Below, piece by piece: positions 16,505 through 26,199 of a stretch of 64,000 nucleotides of DNA (position 1 is the stretch's first letter; each line of letters opens with the position of its first letter). The notes under the pieces were generated by a model. It was not told the DNA's origin. It made no database searches and worked only from the letters and a program-made list of their open reading frames with translations. The stretch lies in contig PAJV01000076.1 in NCBI GenBank assembly GCA_002706765.1, positions 248,001-312,000 of the forward strand, written 5' to 3'. The stretch comes from Gimesia sp. GTDB taxonomy: Bacteria > Planctomycetota > Planctomycetia > Planctomycetales > Planctomycetaceae. The position numbers and the translations under genes were made by a program.

Positions 16505-17770
16505 ATGTCTGAGACTGACGAAGAACAACCTGATCAACTGCTTCAAGGCTCCCCTGCTCTGCAGGGAGAACGCGTGGTGTTTACGGGCACGCTCGCTTCG
16601 ATGACACATCAGAAGGCGGGCGAGTTCGTCGAGCAGCATGGGGGGCAGACCGCTCAGCATGTGAGCCGCCAGACGACGCTGCTGGTGGTGGGCGAAGAGG
16701 GTTGGCCGCTGGAGTCGGACGGATCGCCTTCGGTGAATCTGACGCATGCCCAGGAGCTGATTGCCGAGGGCGTTTCGATTCAGATCATCAAGGAATCGGA
16801 CTGGCTGGCGCTGATTGAACTCCGCGAGCCGGGCGTGAATGTGGATCAGCTCTATACGCCGGCGATGCTGACGCAGATGCTGGATGTGCCCGTGGGGACG
16901 ATTCGCCGCTGGGAACGCCAGGGACTGATCAAGCCGGCACGCAAGATTTACCGTCTGCCCTACTTTTCCTTTCAGGAAGTGGCGAGCGTCAGGCGGCTGT
17001 CACAGCTGCTGGAATCGGGAGTGAATCCGCGGGAGCTGGAAAGCAGTCTGCAGCACCTGGGGAAATTCTTCAACGAGATCGACGCGCCGCTGTCGCAGCT
17101 GACATTGCTGGCGCAGGATGCACAGCTGCTGCTGAAAGATGAGCGGGGGTTGATTGATCCGCGACAGGGACAGCGGGTGTTCGACTTTGGAACTGCAGAG
17201 ACCGAAGTGCCTGAGCTGGCGGACGAGGAATCGTTCGAGGGGACGATTGAATTCACAGAGCATCTGCAGCCGACGGAACCGGTTGACCGGAGTGCGGACG
17301 AATGGTTCGATGAAGGCTGCCAGCTGCTGGATGCCGGCGAAGCGAAGCCGGCGATCGAAGCATTTCGACTGGCGCTGCTGGGGCAACCCGATATGCCCGA
17401 AGCCCATCTGCATCTGGCGGAAGCGTTGTATCTCAACGGAAATACCGAAGGGGCGCTGGAACGCTATTACGCGGCGGTGGAATGGGATCACGATTACATC
17501 GAAGCCTGGACGCAGCTGGGTTGCCTGCATAACGAGCTGGGCGATCCGGAGGCGGCGCTGCACGCGTTTGAGATCGCCTTGCAGGTTCACCCCGATTATC
17601 CGGATGCGCATCTGCATAAAGCGGAAGTGCTGCATCAGCTGAATCGGGTGGAGGAAGCGGTTCCCCACTGGAAGATCTACCTGGACTTCGACGAACTGGG
17701 CCCGTGGGCGGAACTCGCGAGACAGCGACTGCAGGAATACGACGACGGGGAAGATCTGCAGTTCCCCTGA
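16505..17770 (+). CDS. BRCT - MerR-type HTH - TPR fusion protein
   Basis: A 421-residue protein with an unusual domain order. Residues ~18-105 form a BRCT domain (LQGERVVFTGTLASMTHQKAGEFV, quoted in two parts: LQGERVVFTGTLAS and MTHQKAGEFV; then HVSRQTTLLVVGEEG), as in bacterial DNA ligase. Residues ~118-185 are a MerR-like helix-turn-helix (YTPAMLTQMLDVPVGTIRRW, then RQGLIKPARKIYRLPYFSF). Residues ~260-400 are TPR units (AEALYLNGNTEGALERYYAA, LGDPEAALHAFEIALQVHPD). It could be a DNA-damage-linked regulator, but that is inference from the domains. The gene is alone on the plus strand, divergent from glyA. Confidence 0.85.
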   Translation: MSETDEEQPDQLLQGSPALQGERVVFTGTLASMTHQKAGEFVEQHGGQTAQHVSRQTTLLVVGEEGWPLESDGSPSVNLTHAQELIAEGVSIQIIKESDWLALIELREPGVNVDQLYTPAMLTQMLDVPVGTIRRWERQGLIKPARKIYRLPYFSFQEVASVRRLSQLLESGVNPRELESSLQHLGKFFNEIDAPLSQLTLLAQDAQLLLKDERGLIDPRQGQRVFDFGTAETEVPELADEESFEGTIEFTEHLQPTEPVDRSADEWFDEGCQLLDAGEAKPAIEAFRLALLGQPDMPEAHLHLAEALYLNGNTEGALERYYAAVEWDHDYIEAWTQLGCLHNELGDPEAALHAFEIALQVHPDYPDAHLHKAEVLHQLNRVEEAVPHWKIYLDFDELGPWAELARQRLQEYDDGEDLQFP

Positions 17771-17985
17771 CGGTTGAATTGTTGGATTTGGTTGCAGTGA
17801 ACTGCTTTCACTGATTCGTGGGCGGGAAATGTCTGTACGTCTGATATTCGGCTTTTGCCCGCTGCGCCCCTCCTTATAATTGTTACTCAGTTCTTTGGCA
17901 TAATTGCTTGCTTCCAAAATGCTTTCGGGTTATGTTGTTATTTTGACGCCAAAATAAAACCCTGGAAGACTGGAACCAATTCCCG

Positions 17986-19164
17986 ATGAAAATTGAACGC
18001 ATCGAAACTCTGGTGTGTTATGCCCGGATGCGAAACTGGGTGTTTGTCAAAGTAATCACTGATCAGCCCGGCCTGTATGGCTGGGGAGAAGCGACGCTGG
18101 AGTGGCATACGCGTGGCGTTGCGGGGACGATTGAAGATCTGTCCCAGCTGTTGATTGGCGAAGATCCGCGGCGGGTGGAATATCTGTGGCAGATGATGTG
18201 GCGTCAGCATTTCTGGCACGGGAGCGGTGTGACGCGCTCGACGGCGATTGCGGGAATTGACCTGGCGCTATGGGACATTCTGGGGAAGGTTCACGGCGTG
18301 CCCTGTCATCAGTTATGGGGCGGACCGGTTCGCGATTACATTCGGCTGTACTGTCACCTGGGTGGCGGGAACATGGAGTCGTTCTACCAGACTTCGACCG
18401 ACAATGCGGCTCAGTTTGCAGAGCTGGCACAGGCAGCGGTCGCCGACGGGTTTTCAGCGTTCAAATCGATGGCGGTTCCGCCGACGATGCCGATCGAGGG
18501 ATTGAAACCGATCAAGGCAGCCGAGGATTGTGTGGCGGCGATGCGGGACGCGGTCGGCGATGAAGTGGATATCATGGTGGACTGTCATGCCCGCCCTTCA
18601 CCGGCGATGGGGCTGCAGTTTGCGAAGGCGCTCGATCCTTACGGTCTGTATTTTTTCGAAGAGCCCTGCTGGCCGGAATCGATGGACAGCCTGGCGACGA
18701 TCAATGCGGCGGTGACAACGCCAATTGCGACGGGCGAACGGTTGACTCACCTCGCGGCGTTTCGCGATCTGTTTGAAAAACGGGGTTGTGAAATCTGTCA
18801 GCTGGACCTGACCCACTGCGGTGGTTTCACGGAAGCACGCCGGATCGCTGCGCTGGCGGACGCGTACCGGATTTCGCTGGCACCGCATAATCCACAGGGG
18901 CCTGTGAGTACGGCGGCTTCACTGGAATTTGGATTCTCGCAACCAAGCTATATCATTTGTGAATCGGTGCATGACGATGTACCGTGGAGACAGGATGTGG
19001 TGGAAGAAGGTTTTGTGATCGATGCCAAAACGCGGACGGTCAAGCCGAACCAGAAGCCGGGACTGGGGATTTCGATTAACGAAGCCGAAGTGAAGAAGCA
19101 TCCGTTTCAGCAGGAAACCGTGCAGCGCGTCTTCTACCAGGATGGCGCAGTCGGAGACTGGTAA
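17986..19164 (+). CDS. Mandelate racemase/muconate lactonizing enzyme family, galactonate-dehydratase-like
   Basis: A 392-residue enolase-superfamily enzyme. The metal-binding and acid/base residues are visible: DCHARPS (Asp and His near 199-201), FFEEPCWPE (Glu near 224) and TGERLTH (Glu near 250), then HNPQGPVS (His near 301). The His after the first Asp and the C-terminal His fit the D-galactonate dehydratase subgroup, which converts aldonates to 2-keto-3-deoxy acids. It starts a four-gene plus-strand operon with a ceramidase-like gene, a DapA-like aldolase and an MFS transporter. The exact sugar acid is not determined. Confidence 0.88.
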   Translation: MKIERIETLVCYARMRNWVFVKVITDQPGLYGWGEATLEWHTRGVAGTIEDLSQLLIGEDPRRVEYLWQMMWRQHFWHGSGVTRSTAIAGIDLALWDILGKVHGVPCHQLWGGPVRDYIRLYCHLGGGNMESFYQTSTDNAAQFAELAQAAVADGFSAFKSMAVPPTMPIEGLKPIKAAEDCVAAMRDAVGDEVDIMVDCHARPSPAMGLQFAKALDPYGLYFFEEPCWPESMDSLATINAAVTTPIATGERLTHLAAFRDLFEKRGCEICQLDLTHCGGFTEARRIAALADAYRISLAPHNPQGPVSTAASLEFGFSQPSYIICESVHDDVPWRQDVVEEGFVIDAKTRTVKPNQKPGLGISINEAEVKKHPFQQETVQRVFYQDGAVGDW

Positions 19165-19225
19165 GGCGCGGCTCACGCCTGGCGCTCTCAATTCTTCAAT
19201 TTTCATTCAATGAACGGAACGACTC

Positions 19226-20620
19226 ATGAGTGAATCGACTCTACAGGCGAAAACACAGTCTGCCTTTCGGGGACGGATTGGCGTGGCGACCGTTGATATC
19301 ACGCCACCGACGGGAATTTATGCCCGCAACTGGGGGGCGGCGAAACATGATGTGGCGGATTGGATTCACCGCCGCCTGACTCTGAATGCGCTGGTTCTGA
19401 GTGAGACCAATTCGAAACAGCCGCTGGTATTTCTGGATGCAGATCTCGGCTGGTGGCGTTCGCTGCCGACATTTCACCGGTTTCAATCCAGACTGCTGGA
19501 AGAGTTAGGACTGGATGAAGCGTCGCTGATTTTCGGAGTCAGTCATACACATGCTTCGCCTCCATTGACTGATCCCGACCCGGATCTGCCGGCGAGTGCT
19601 TCACTGGCGGAGTACCTGGAGACGGTGTACCTGGCTGCTGTTAAGGTGACACGGGCGGCGATGAAGAATGCGACGGAAGCGGTACTGGAGTGGAAGACCG
19701 GATGTTGCGGACTGGCCTCAATGCGGGATCTGCCGGACCCGGAGGGAGAGCGGATCGTCTGTGGCTGGAATCCGGATAAACCGGCCGACGATACGCTGGT
19801 TGTAGGTCGGATCACAGATCTGGAGGGAGCGCTGCAGGCAGTGATTGTGAATTATGCTTGTCATCCAACGACGCTGGCCTGGGAGAATACGGCGATCTCG
19901 CCCGACTATCCCGGCGCGATGCGGGATACGATCAGGGAAACATTGGATGTCCCTGCGCTGTTCATGCAGGGCGCATCGGGTGAGCTTTCACCCCGCTATC
20001 AATATGTGGGTGATGTGGCAGTCGCGGATCGACATGGTCGCCAGCTGGCGTATGCTGTGCTGGCGACGCTGGAAGATATGGAGCCGCCGGGAACCTGTCT
20101 GAAATATTCGGGAGTGATGGAATCCGGGGCGCCGCTCGCTGTCTGGAAGCATGCGGTGGACAAGCCGGGCGTGAAACTGAAACGCATGCAGACCCGGGTG
20201 GAAATTCCTCTCAAAGACTGGCCGACTGCGGATGAACTGGAAGCGCAGCGGCAGGCGTGTACGGACCGGGCTCTGGAAGAACGGTTGCGGCGACGACGAA
20301 ATATCCGGCGGGGAATCGGAGACGGCAAGACGCTGGAATTGCCGATCTGGGTGTGGCAGATGGGAGAGGCGATTCTGATCGGCAGCCCGACGGAAGCGTA
20401 TTCCATTCTGCAGCGGGAACTGCGACGTCGTTATCCTGATCGGACGATTGCCTGTCTGAATCTGATTAATGGAACGACCGGATACCTGGCACCGGCGGAG
20501 TTGTATGATCTGGATCTGTACCAGGTGTGGCAGACGCCGTTTGAGCGGGGCGGACTGGAGCAGGTCATCGAAGCGATGGCAGATGCGATTGGTAAGATCA
20601 TCGAAACGGAAACGGTTTGA
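19226..20620 (+). CDS. Neutral/alkaline ceramidase N-terminal-type protein
   Basis: A 464-residue protein whose segments match the N-terminal domain of neutral/alkaline non-lysosomal ceramidases: RIGVATVDITPP, then GVSHTHASP (zinc-binding His pair), NYACHPTTL and QGASGELSPR. No signal peptide is seen, so it is probably cytoplasmic, unlike secreted ceramidases. In planctomycetes such proteins are abundant and their substrate is often not a ceramide. Its position between sugar-acid genes suggests an amidase or hydrolase acting on a sugar derivative. It starts 61 bases after the dehydratase gene. Confidence 0.82.
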   Translation: MSESTLQAKTQSAFRGRIGVATVDITPPTGIYARNWGAAKHDVADWIHRRLTLNALVLSETNSKQPLVFLDADLGWWRSLPTFHRFQSRLLEELGLDEASLIFGVSHTHASPPLTDPDPDLPASASLAEYLETVYLAAVKVTRAAMKNATEAVLEWKTGCCGLASMRDLPDPEGERIVCGWNPDKPADDTLVVGRITDLEGALQAVIVNYACHPTTLAWENTAISPDYPGAMRDTIRETLDVPALFMQGASGELSPRYQYVGDVAVADRHGRQLAYAVLATLEDMEPPGTCLKYSGVMESGAPLAVWKHAVDKPGVKLKRMQTRVEIPLKDWPTADELEAQRQACTDRALEERLRRRRNIRRGIGDGKTLELPIWVWQMGEAILIGSPTEAYSILQRELRRRYPDRTIACLNLINGTTGYLAPAELYDLDLYQVWQTPFERGGLEQVIEAMADAIGKIIETETV

Positions 20621-20663
20621 GTTCGCGAAGAATTCCGAATAAAGAGACAGAAAGAACAAGGAT

Positions 20664-21569
20664 ATGGCGGCATTGATTCAGGGGGTCTTACCGGTTCTGC
20701 ATACGCCTCTCTGTGAGGACGAGACGATTGACGCGGACGCTTTCGCGCGGGAAATCGACTGGTGTTTTGAACTGGGAGCCGATGGTGTGTGCGGCGCGAT
20801 GGTTTCAGAAGTGCTGCGTCTGACTTATGAGGAACGACTGAATCTCACAAAGTTGATGGTGGAACTGACGGCAGGTCGAGGAACGGTGATTGCGAGTGTG
20901 GGTGCAGAGAGTACGCGGCAGGCGGTTGCCTTCGCATGTCAGGCCGAGGAAGCTGGTTGTGCCGCGGTGATGGCGATTCCCCCGGTGACGACAGCCCTGC
21001 CCGATGCGGCGCTGTGGGATTATTTTACTACGCTGGCCGAACAATGCAGTCTGCCGCTGGTGGTGCAGGACGCTTCGTCTTATGTCGGTCGTGCGATTTC
21101 GATTGAGTTTTACAAACGACTGCTGGACGAATATGGTCCGGAAAAAATTCTGTTCAAACCGGAAGCTTCGCCGATCGGACCGAATCTGTCTGCGCTGCGG
21201 GATGCGACGGGGGGACGGGCCCGGATCTTTGATGGTTCGGGGGGGATTCTGCTGGTAGACGCATATCGGCGTGGAATCAGTGGTACGATGCCGGGCGTGG
21301 ATCTGCTGGATGGGATTATGGCATTGTGGCAGGCGCTGCAGGCAGGCGATGACGAAGCCGTCTATCGGATTTATTTTCCGATCTGTGCAATTGTGGCGCT
21401 GCAGCTCCAGGCGGGGCTGGATGGTTTTCTGGCGATCGAAAAGTATCTGCTGGTGAAGCGGGGGATTTTCAGTTCGGATCGTCGGTGTGAACCCAGCGCG
21501 TGGAGCCTGGATGAGGAGACCCGGACAGAGGTGGACCGGTTGTTTGAGTTGCTGATGAAATCATTGTAA
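20664..21569 (+). CDS. DapA/N-acetylneuraminate lyase family aldolase
   Basis: A 301-residue TIM-barrel protein of the dihydrodipicolinate synthase family (GVLPVLHTPLCEDETIDADA at the N-terminus). The Schiff-base lysine is probably in ILFKPEASP. The usual YNxP segment containing the proton-relay Tyr is replaced by VVQDASSYVG, so chemistry may differ from standard DapA. In this operon it most likely cleaves the 2-keto-3-deoxy acid made by the upstream dehydratase. It is not the lysine-pathway dapA, by context. Confidence 0.87.
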   Translation: MAALIQGVLPVLHTPLCEDETIDADAFAREIDWCFELGADGVCGAMVSEVLRLTYEERLNLTKLMVELTAGRGTVIASVGAESTRQAVAFACQAEEAGCAAVMAIPPVTTALPDAALWDYFTTLAEQCSLPLVVQDASSYVGRAISIEFYKRLLDEYGPEKILFKPEASPIGPNLSALRDATGGRARIFDGSGGILLVDAYRRGISGTMPGVDLLDGIMALWQALQAGDDEAVYRIYFPICAIVALQLQAGLDGFLAIEKYLLVKRGIFSSDRRCEPSAWSLDEETRTEVDRLFELLMKSL

Positions 21570-21587
21570 AGATCGTTGCGGGGAGTG

Positions 21588-22958
21588 ATGAGAGTGAATG
21601 AATCAGAAAACGCGTCCGCGCGAGAAGATGCGACTCCAACGCATGCCCGCTTCATGGTGCTGACGCTGTTGTGCCTGGTGGCAGCGGTCGCTTATGTCAG
21701 TCGCAATGCGATTTCGGTGCCTGCGAAGCTGATTCAGGAAGAACTCGATATGAGCCTGACCCAGATGGGCTGGGTGATGAGTGCCTTTTTCTGGAGCTAT
21801 GCCCTGTCGCAGATTCCGAGTGGCTGGGTCGGACATGTCTGGGGAACGCGGCGTGCCCTGACCGCGTTTGCCATCCTGTGGTCGATTGCGACGGCGCTGA
21901 CTGGCATGGCGACGGGGTTCTGGATGCTGATCGGTGTGCGTCTGATTTTTGGTATTTCGCAAGCCGGGATATTCCCGTGCTGTGCGAGTACAATTTCCAA
22001 ATGGCTGCCCAAATCTCGACGCGGTTTTGCCAGTGGTCTGCTGGGAAGTTTCATGTCGATCGGGAGTGCCTTTGGGGCTTTCAGCATCGGCCTGCTGCTG
22101 CAGGGAATTCATTATGAAGGTCTCCAGATTCCGGGTCTGTCCTGGCGGACGATCATGTATCTCTGCGCGGTGCCAGGTTTCGTGTGGGCGTTCTGGTTTT
22201 ATTACTGGTTCCGGGACCGGCCTGAAAAGCATCGAGGTGTGAATTCAGCAGAGCTGGAGATCATTCGTGGTGGTGAAGTCAAAGCAAAACCGGAAGCGGC
22301 GACAGATCAGGAACAGGATGAGCATGGCGAGTCGACCCCCTGGGGAGAAATTCTGACCAGTTTTTCAATGTGGATGATTTGTGCTCAGCAGTTCTTTCGG
22401 GCCGCTGGTACGATTTTCTACATGACCTGGTTTCCCGTTTATCTGCAGAAAGCGCGGGGCATTACCATCGCCTCTTCGGGCATCTGGACCAGTTTCCCAT
22501 TGCTGTCTTTTGTGGTGGGAAATTTCCTTGGCGGGATTGCCGTTGACTGGGTCCTGCAGCGAACCGGAAGTCGCCGCTGGAGCCGACAGGGAGTGGCGAT
22601 TGTCGCGATGCTGGGCTGTGGATTGTGTACCCTGTGTGCTTATTTCGTGAGTGAGATGAATCTGGCAATGACGTTGATTACAGTCAGCATGTTTTTTGCC
22701 GGCCTGGGAGGCGCCTGTGGATACACGGTGACGATTGATAAGGGAGGCCAGCATGTGGCGCCGATTTTCGGGATGATGAATATGGCAGGCAACCTGGGAG
22801 CAGCTTTACTTCCCGTGATTGTGGGAGCCATGTTCCAGGCTCAATTTTATAAACCGGTGCTGATTCTGATGACTGGCATTTATCTCGCTGCAGCGGCCTG
22901 CTGGATGCTGTTGAATCCCAACGGGACGGTGTTTGAAGAAAAGCGTTCGGGGAAGTGA
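21588..22958 (+). CDS. MFS transporter, sugar-acid (anion:cation symporter) type
   Basis: About 456 residues with 12 predicted membrane segments. The first segment ends near AYVSRNAISVPAKLIQEEL, and the loop WGTRRALTAFAILWS is the usual MFS signature between helices 2 and 3. The start QMGWVMSAFFWSYALSQIPS and the end resemble ACS-family hexuronate/galactonate transporters. It is last in the operon and follows the aldolase by 18 bases, which supports uptake of the catabolised sugar acid. The ATG at 21588 follows GGGGAG closely; GTG at 21594 is the alternative start. Confidence 0.88.
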   Translation: MRVNESENASAREDATPTHARFMVLTLLCLVAAVAYVSRNAISVPAKLIQEELDMSLTQMGWVMSAFFWSYALSQIPSGWVGHVWGTRRALTAFAILWSIATALTGMATGFWMLIGVRLIFGISQAGIFPCCASTISKWLPKSRRGFASGLLGSFMSIGSAFGAFSIGLLLQGIHYEGLQIPGLSWRTIMYLCAVPGFVWAFWFYYWFRDRPEKHRGVNSAELEIIRGGEVKAKPEAATDQEQDEHGESTPWGEILTSFSMWMICAQQFFRAAGTIFYMTWFPVYLQKARGITIASSGIWTSFPLLSFVVGNFLGGIAVDWVLQRTGSRRWSRQGVAIVAMLGCGLCTLCAYFVSEMNLAMTLITVSMFFAGLGGACGYTVTIDKGGQHVAPIFGMMNMAGNLGAALLPVIVGAMFQAQFYKPVLILMTGIYLAAAACWMLLNPNGTVFEEKRSGK

Positions 22959-23010
22959 GAGTAAAAAACTCTGACCAGCCGAAACCGGTCAGAGCGGAAT
23001 GACGGGTGGT

Positions 23011-23178
23011 CTAATTCAGGCTCCAGAAGATGATATAGGTGCCGACGACAACAGTATAGCAGAAGGTGCAGACCATCATCAGCGTGAGAATTTTTCCCGC
23101 ATGTGCATCATCGGTTGTCATCGATTCAATTTCTGTCTCTGTGTAGGGCAGGTCCTGATCGGGCTGTGGCTCATTCAT
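23011..23178 (-). CDS. Small single-span membrane protein (55 aa)
   Basis: A 55-residue frame, MNEPQPDQDLPYTETEIESM at the start, then one hydrophobic segment (ILTLMMVCTFCYTVVVGTYI, about residues 30-49) and the end IFWSLN. An acidic N-terminus and C-terminal anchor suggest a small membrane-associated factor. No family is known to me and the ribosome-binding site is weak. It is convergent with the MFS gene and lies 32 bases before the PIG-L gene on the same strand as that gene, so it could be its downstream partner. Confidence 0.5.
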   Translation of the reverse strand: MNEPQPDQDLPYTETEIESMTTDDAHAGKILTLMMVCTFCYTVVVGTYIIFWSLN

Positions 23179-23220
23179 AGATGTCGTCTTTATATATATA
23201 ATCTGAGTGAAGTGATGCGT

Positions 23221-23985
23221 TTATTTTTCAAGCAGCTGGAGTAACAGGTTACTGGAAGGATATGGGTGTCCGCAATGTTGGACGAAGGCTTCGCCGTAGG
23301 CGGCACCAATTTTTTTGCCGCGGGCTGCAGACCAGCGTTCGGTTCCGTCGAGATATTCATCCAGGCCATGCTGTTTGCGAAGCCAGGCCCGCTGGCTTTC
23401 ATGGCAGGCCAGCATCTTGATTTTGAGATCGAACGTTTCTGAGATATCGATGATAAACTGCGGTTCGATGGGGTTCCCGAAGTAGTCGCAGCCTTCGATC
23501 GGGTCGACATAGTACAGATGGGGTATCTTTTCCGTGGGAGGGGCTGGCTGAAACTGATGGGTAGTGTAGTTGGGAGCAGAAGCACCAAAGCAGGCATCGC
23601 GGACCAGGCGGCTGGTCATTTCGTGGTCACTCATGTAGTCGACCGGAGGCGCGGTGATGACGATATCCGGACGGGCTTTACGGACGGCTTCGGTGACCCG
23701 CTGGCGGGAATCCTGATCGATGACGATGGACAGATCGCGGAACTCGAGGCACATGTAATCGGCTCCCAGCATGTCGGCTGCTTTCCGGGCCTCGGCGCGA
23801 CGGACATTCGCGATTTCCACCGGTCCCATCTCTGCACTGCCGCAATCGCCGGCGGTCATCGTGGCGATGGTGATGTGGCATCCCTGATTTTTCAGGAGGG
23901 CTAAAGTGCCCGCGCACTGGATTTCGATATCGTCAGGATGGGCGTGAATCGCGAGAATTCGTGGAGATTCTGCCTGATTTGCCAT
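23221..23985 (-). CDS. PIG-L family deacetylase
   Basis: A 254-residue LmbE-like zinc-dependent N-acetylglucosamine deacetylase. The metal motif HPDD is at residues 16-19 ([16 protein letters not shown]) and the second motif is MSDHEMTSR near residue 120. The family removes acetyl groups from GlcNAc-linked substrates, as in bacillithiol or mycothiol synthesis and other pathways. It stands close to the NagB-PIG-L fusion gene on the opposite strand, so both may act on amino sugars. The substrate is unknown. Confidence 0.92.
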   Translation of the reverse strand: MANQAESPRILAIHAHPDDIEIQCAGTLALLKNQGCHITIATMTAGDCGSAEMGPVEIANVRRAEARKAADMLGADYMCLEFRDLSIVIDQDSRQRVTEAVRKARPDIVITAPPVDYMSDHEMTSRLVRDACFGASAPNYTTHQFQPAPPTEKIPHLYYVDPIEGCDYFGNPIEPQFIIDISETFDLKIKMLACHESQRAWLRKQHGLDEYLDGTERWSAARGKKIGAAYGEAFVQHCGHPYPSSNLLLQLLEK

Positions 23986-24048
23986 GGAAAATTCTCTCTC
24001 TGTACATTGTAGGTCAAATAAGTGGTAGTGAGCTTATCTTGAAACTAT

Positions 24049-24140
24049 ACTGTGTCCAGTTTTACAGTAGCGTCTCCAGAGGCAGTCGGATCGAGTATAA
24101 TAGTACGAAAGACGCTATGGTAAAATGTGTTGTGCTCCAG
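24049..24140 (+). repeat. Dispersed imperfect-palindrome element, copy 2
   Basis: It begins ACTGTGTCCAGTTTTACAG and keeps the TAGCGTCT...AGACGCTA arms. A TTTT/AAAA pair in the outer stem is better paired than in copy 1. It lies between divergent PIG-L genes. Confidence 0.8.
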
Positions 24141-24300
24141 TTATAATAAACATTCATAAAAAAAACACGCACACCGGAGTTACTGTTCGCGTGGTTACTT
24201 TCAATTCGCAGTTCAGTCCGGTGAAATCGTTATAAATAGAGATGTGATTCTGCTGGAGAATGGCTCCCCTCTTTCTTGCTTTACAGGTAAAATTCGTCTG

Positions 24301-26199
24301 ATGGCTATCGATATTTCCCGCTCCGTTCATGTTACTCCCAAATCCAAATTTGTGCGACATACGAAAGTGCCTACCGTCATTTTCGAAACGTCATCTGAAC
24401 TGGCCCGATATGTAGCCGGCGTGGTGGCAGATCTGATTCGCAAAAAAAACAATGCCGGCAACCCGGCTATTCTGGGGCTGCCCACCGGTTCGACTCCGCT
24501 GGGCGTGTACCGTGAACTGATTCGCCTGCACAACGAGGAACAGCTGGACTTCTCCAATGTGATCACATTCAATCTGGATGAATACTGGCCGATGGCTCCG
24601 GATTCGATTCACAGCTATCACAAATTCATGCAGGAGAACTTTTTTGATCATGTGAATGTGAAACCGGAGAACATTCACATTCCCCGTGGCGATATTCCGG
24701 CGGAAGAGGTGGATCAGTTCTGTGAAGAGTATGAACGGGCCATTGAGCAGTATGGCGGCCTGGATCTGCAACTGTTGGGGATTGGACGCTCGGGACATAT
24801 CGGTTTCAATGAGCCGGGAAGTGCACGCAACAGTCTGACCAGGCTCGTAAACCTGGATCCTGTGACACGTCGCGATGCCGCGAGTGGCTTTTTCGGCGAA
24901 GATAATGTGCCTCATCATGCGATCACGATGGGGGTGGGAAGTATTCTGTCCGCCAAGAAAATTATCATTATGGCCCTGGGCGAACACAAAGCGGCCGTGG
25001 TCAAAAAAGCGGCTGAACTGGAAGTGACAGATGAGGTTTCCGCCAGTTTTCTGCAGACCCATACAAATTCCGTATTCGTGGTTGACAGCGCCGCGGCTGC
25101 TGAGTTGACGGCGGTGAAGACTCCCTGGATCGTCGGGAATATTGAATGGACGCCTCTTCTGGAGAAAAAAGCGGTCATCTGGCTTTCCAGAGAAGTAGGT
25201 AAACCACTGTTAAAGCTGGAATCGGATGATTTTCTGCACAATCACCTGCACCAACTGCTGCATCAGTACGGTTCTGTCGGACAGATTCGGGAGAGCGTAT
25301 TTGATTCGCTGCTGGAAGGGATCTGTACCAAACCAGCGGGTGTGGATCCTCAACGTGTGATCGTTTTCAGCCCGCACCCCGATGACGATGTGATTTCGAT
25401 GGGTGGCACATTGATTACCCTGGCCGACCAGGGACACGAAGTTTATATCGCTTACATGACCAGCGGAAATATTGCCGTGTTCGATCATGACGCGTTGCGG
25501 CATATCGATTTTGTCTGTGAATTTCATCAGCTGTTTCATGCGGATGATCGGGCGGTGCTGGAAAATCTGCAGAACCTGAAAGCAAGTATTGAGAACAAAA
25601 AAGCGGGTGATCTGGATACGGAAGCGATGCTGGGAATCAAAGGGTTGATTCGCAAAACAGAAGCGACTGCCGGTGCGGATGTCGCGGGAGTGCCCGAAGA
25701 ACGCCTGCGGTTTCTGGATTTACCATTCTATCGCACGGGTCAGGTTTCCAAAAAGCCGATCGGTGAAGAAGATATCGCGATCGTGGCAGACCTGCTGCGG
25801 GAAGTAAATCCGCATCAGATCTATGTCGCCGGGGATCTATCCGATCCCCATGGAACGCACCGGGTTTGTGCAGAAGCTGTGATTAATGCCGTCAATGTGG
25901 TTTCCGAGGAAGGTGTGTCTCCGGAATTCTGGATGTATCGCGGGGCCTGGGAAGAGTATGAACCGCATGAGATTGAGCGGGCAGTTCCGTTGAGCCCGGA
26001 AGTGGTTCTCCGAAAACGGGAAGCCATTTTCAAGCATGAATCGCAGAAGGACAGTGCGTTCTATCCGGGGGGTGATAAACGGGAATTCTGGGTTCGCGCA
26101 GAAGATCGAACCCGAAATACAGCCCGAGTTTACAATGAACTGGGGTTGCCCGAATATTTTGCAATCGAAGCGTTCAAGCATTATCACGGCGAGCTTTGA
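24301..26199 (+). CDS. nagB: Glucosamine-6-phosphate deaminase fused to a PIG-L domain
   Basis: About 632 residues from the ATG at 24301 (MAIDISRSV). Residues ~35-290 form NagB: LPTGSTPLGVYREL, FNLDEYWPM (catalytic Asp) and GIGRSGHIGFNEPGS. Residues ~350-600 form a PIG-L domain with HPDDD (VIVFSPHPDDDVISMGG). NagB converts glucosamine-6-phosphate to fructose-6-phosphate and ammonia. Such long NagB-PIG-L fusions are known from Bacteroidetes and planctomycetes. A deacetylase plus deaminase in one chain fits amino-sugar breakdown. The longer frame from 24244 has no good start signal. Confidence 0.93.
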   Translation: MAIDISRSVHVTPKSKFVRHTKVPTVIFETSSELARYVAGVVADLIRKKNNAGNPAILGLPTGSTPLGVYRELIRLHNEEQLDFSNVITFNLDEYWPMAPDSIHSYHKFMQENFFDHVNVKPENIHIPRGDIPAEEVDQFCEEYERAIEQYGGLDLQLLGIGRSGHIGFNEPGSARNSLTRLVNLDPVTRRDAASGFFGEDNVPHHAITMGVGSILSAKKIIIMALGEHKAAVVKKAAELEVTDEVSASFLQTHTNSVFVVDSAAAAELTAVKTPWIVGNIEWTPLLEKKAVIWLSREVGKPLLKLESDDFLHNHLHQLLHQYGSVGQIRESVFDSLLEGICTKPAGVDPQRVIVFSPHPDDDVISMGGTLITLADQGHEVYIAYMTSGNIAVFDHDALRHIDFVCEFHQLFHADDRAVLENLQNLKASIENKKAGDLDTEAMLGIKGLIRKTEATAGADVAGVPEERLRFLDLPFYRTGQVSKKPIGEEDIAIVADLLREVNPHQIYVAGDLSDPHGTHRVCAEAVINAVNVVSEEGVSPEFWMYRGAWEEYEPHEIERAVPLSPEVVLRKREAIFKHESQKDSAFYPGGDKREFWVRAEDRTRNTARVYNELGLPEYFAIEAFKHYHGEL

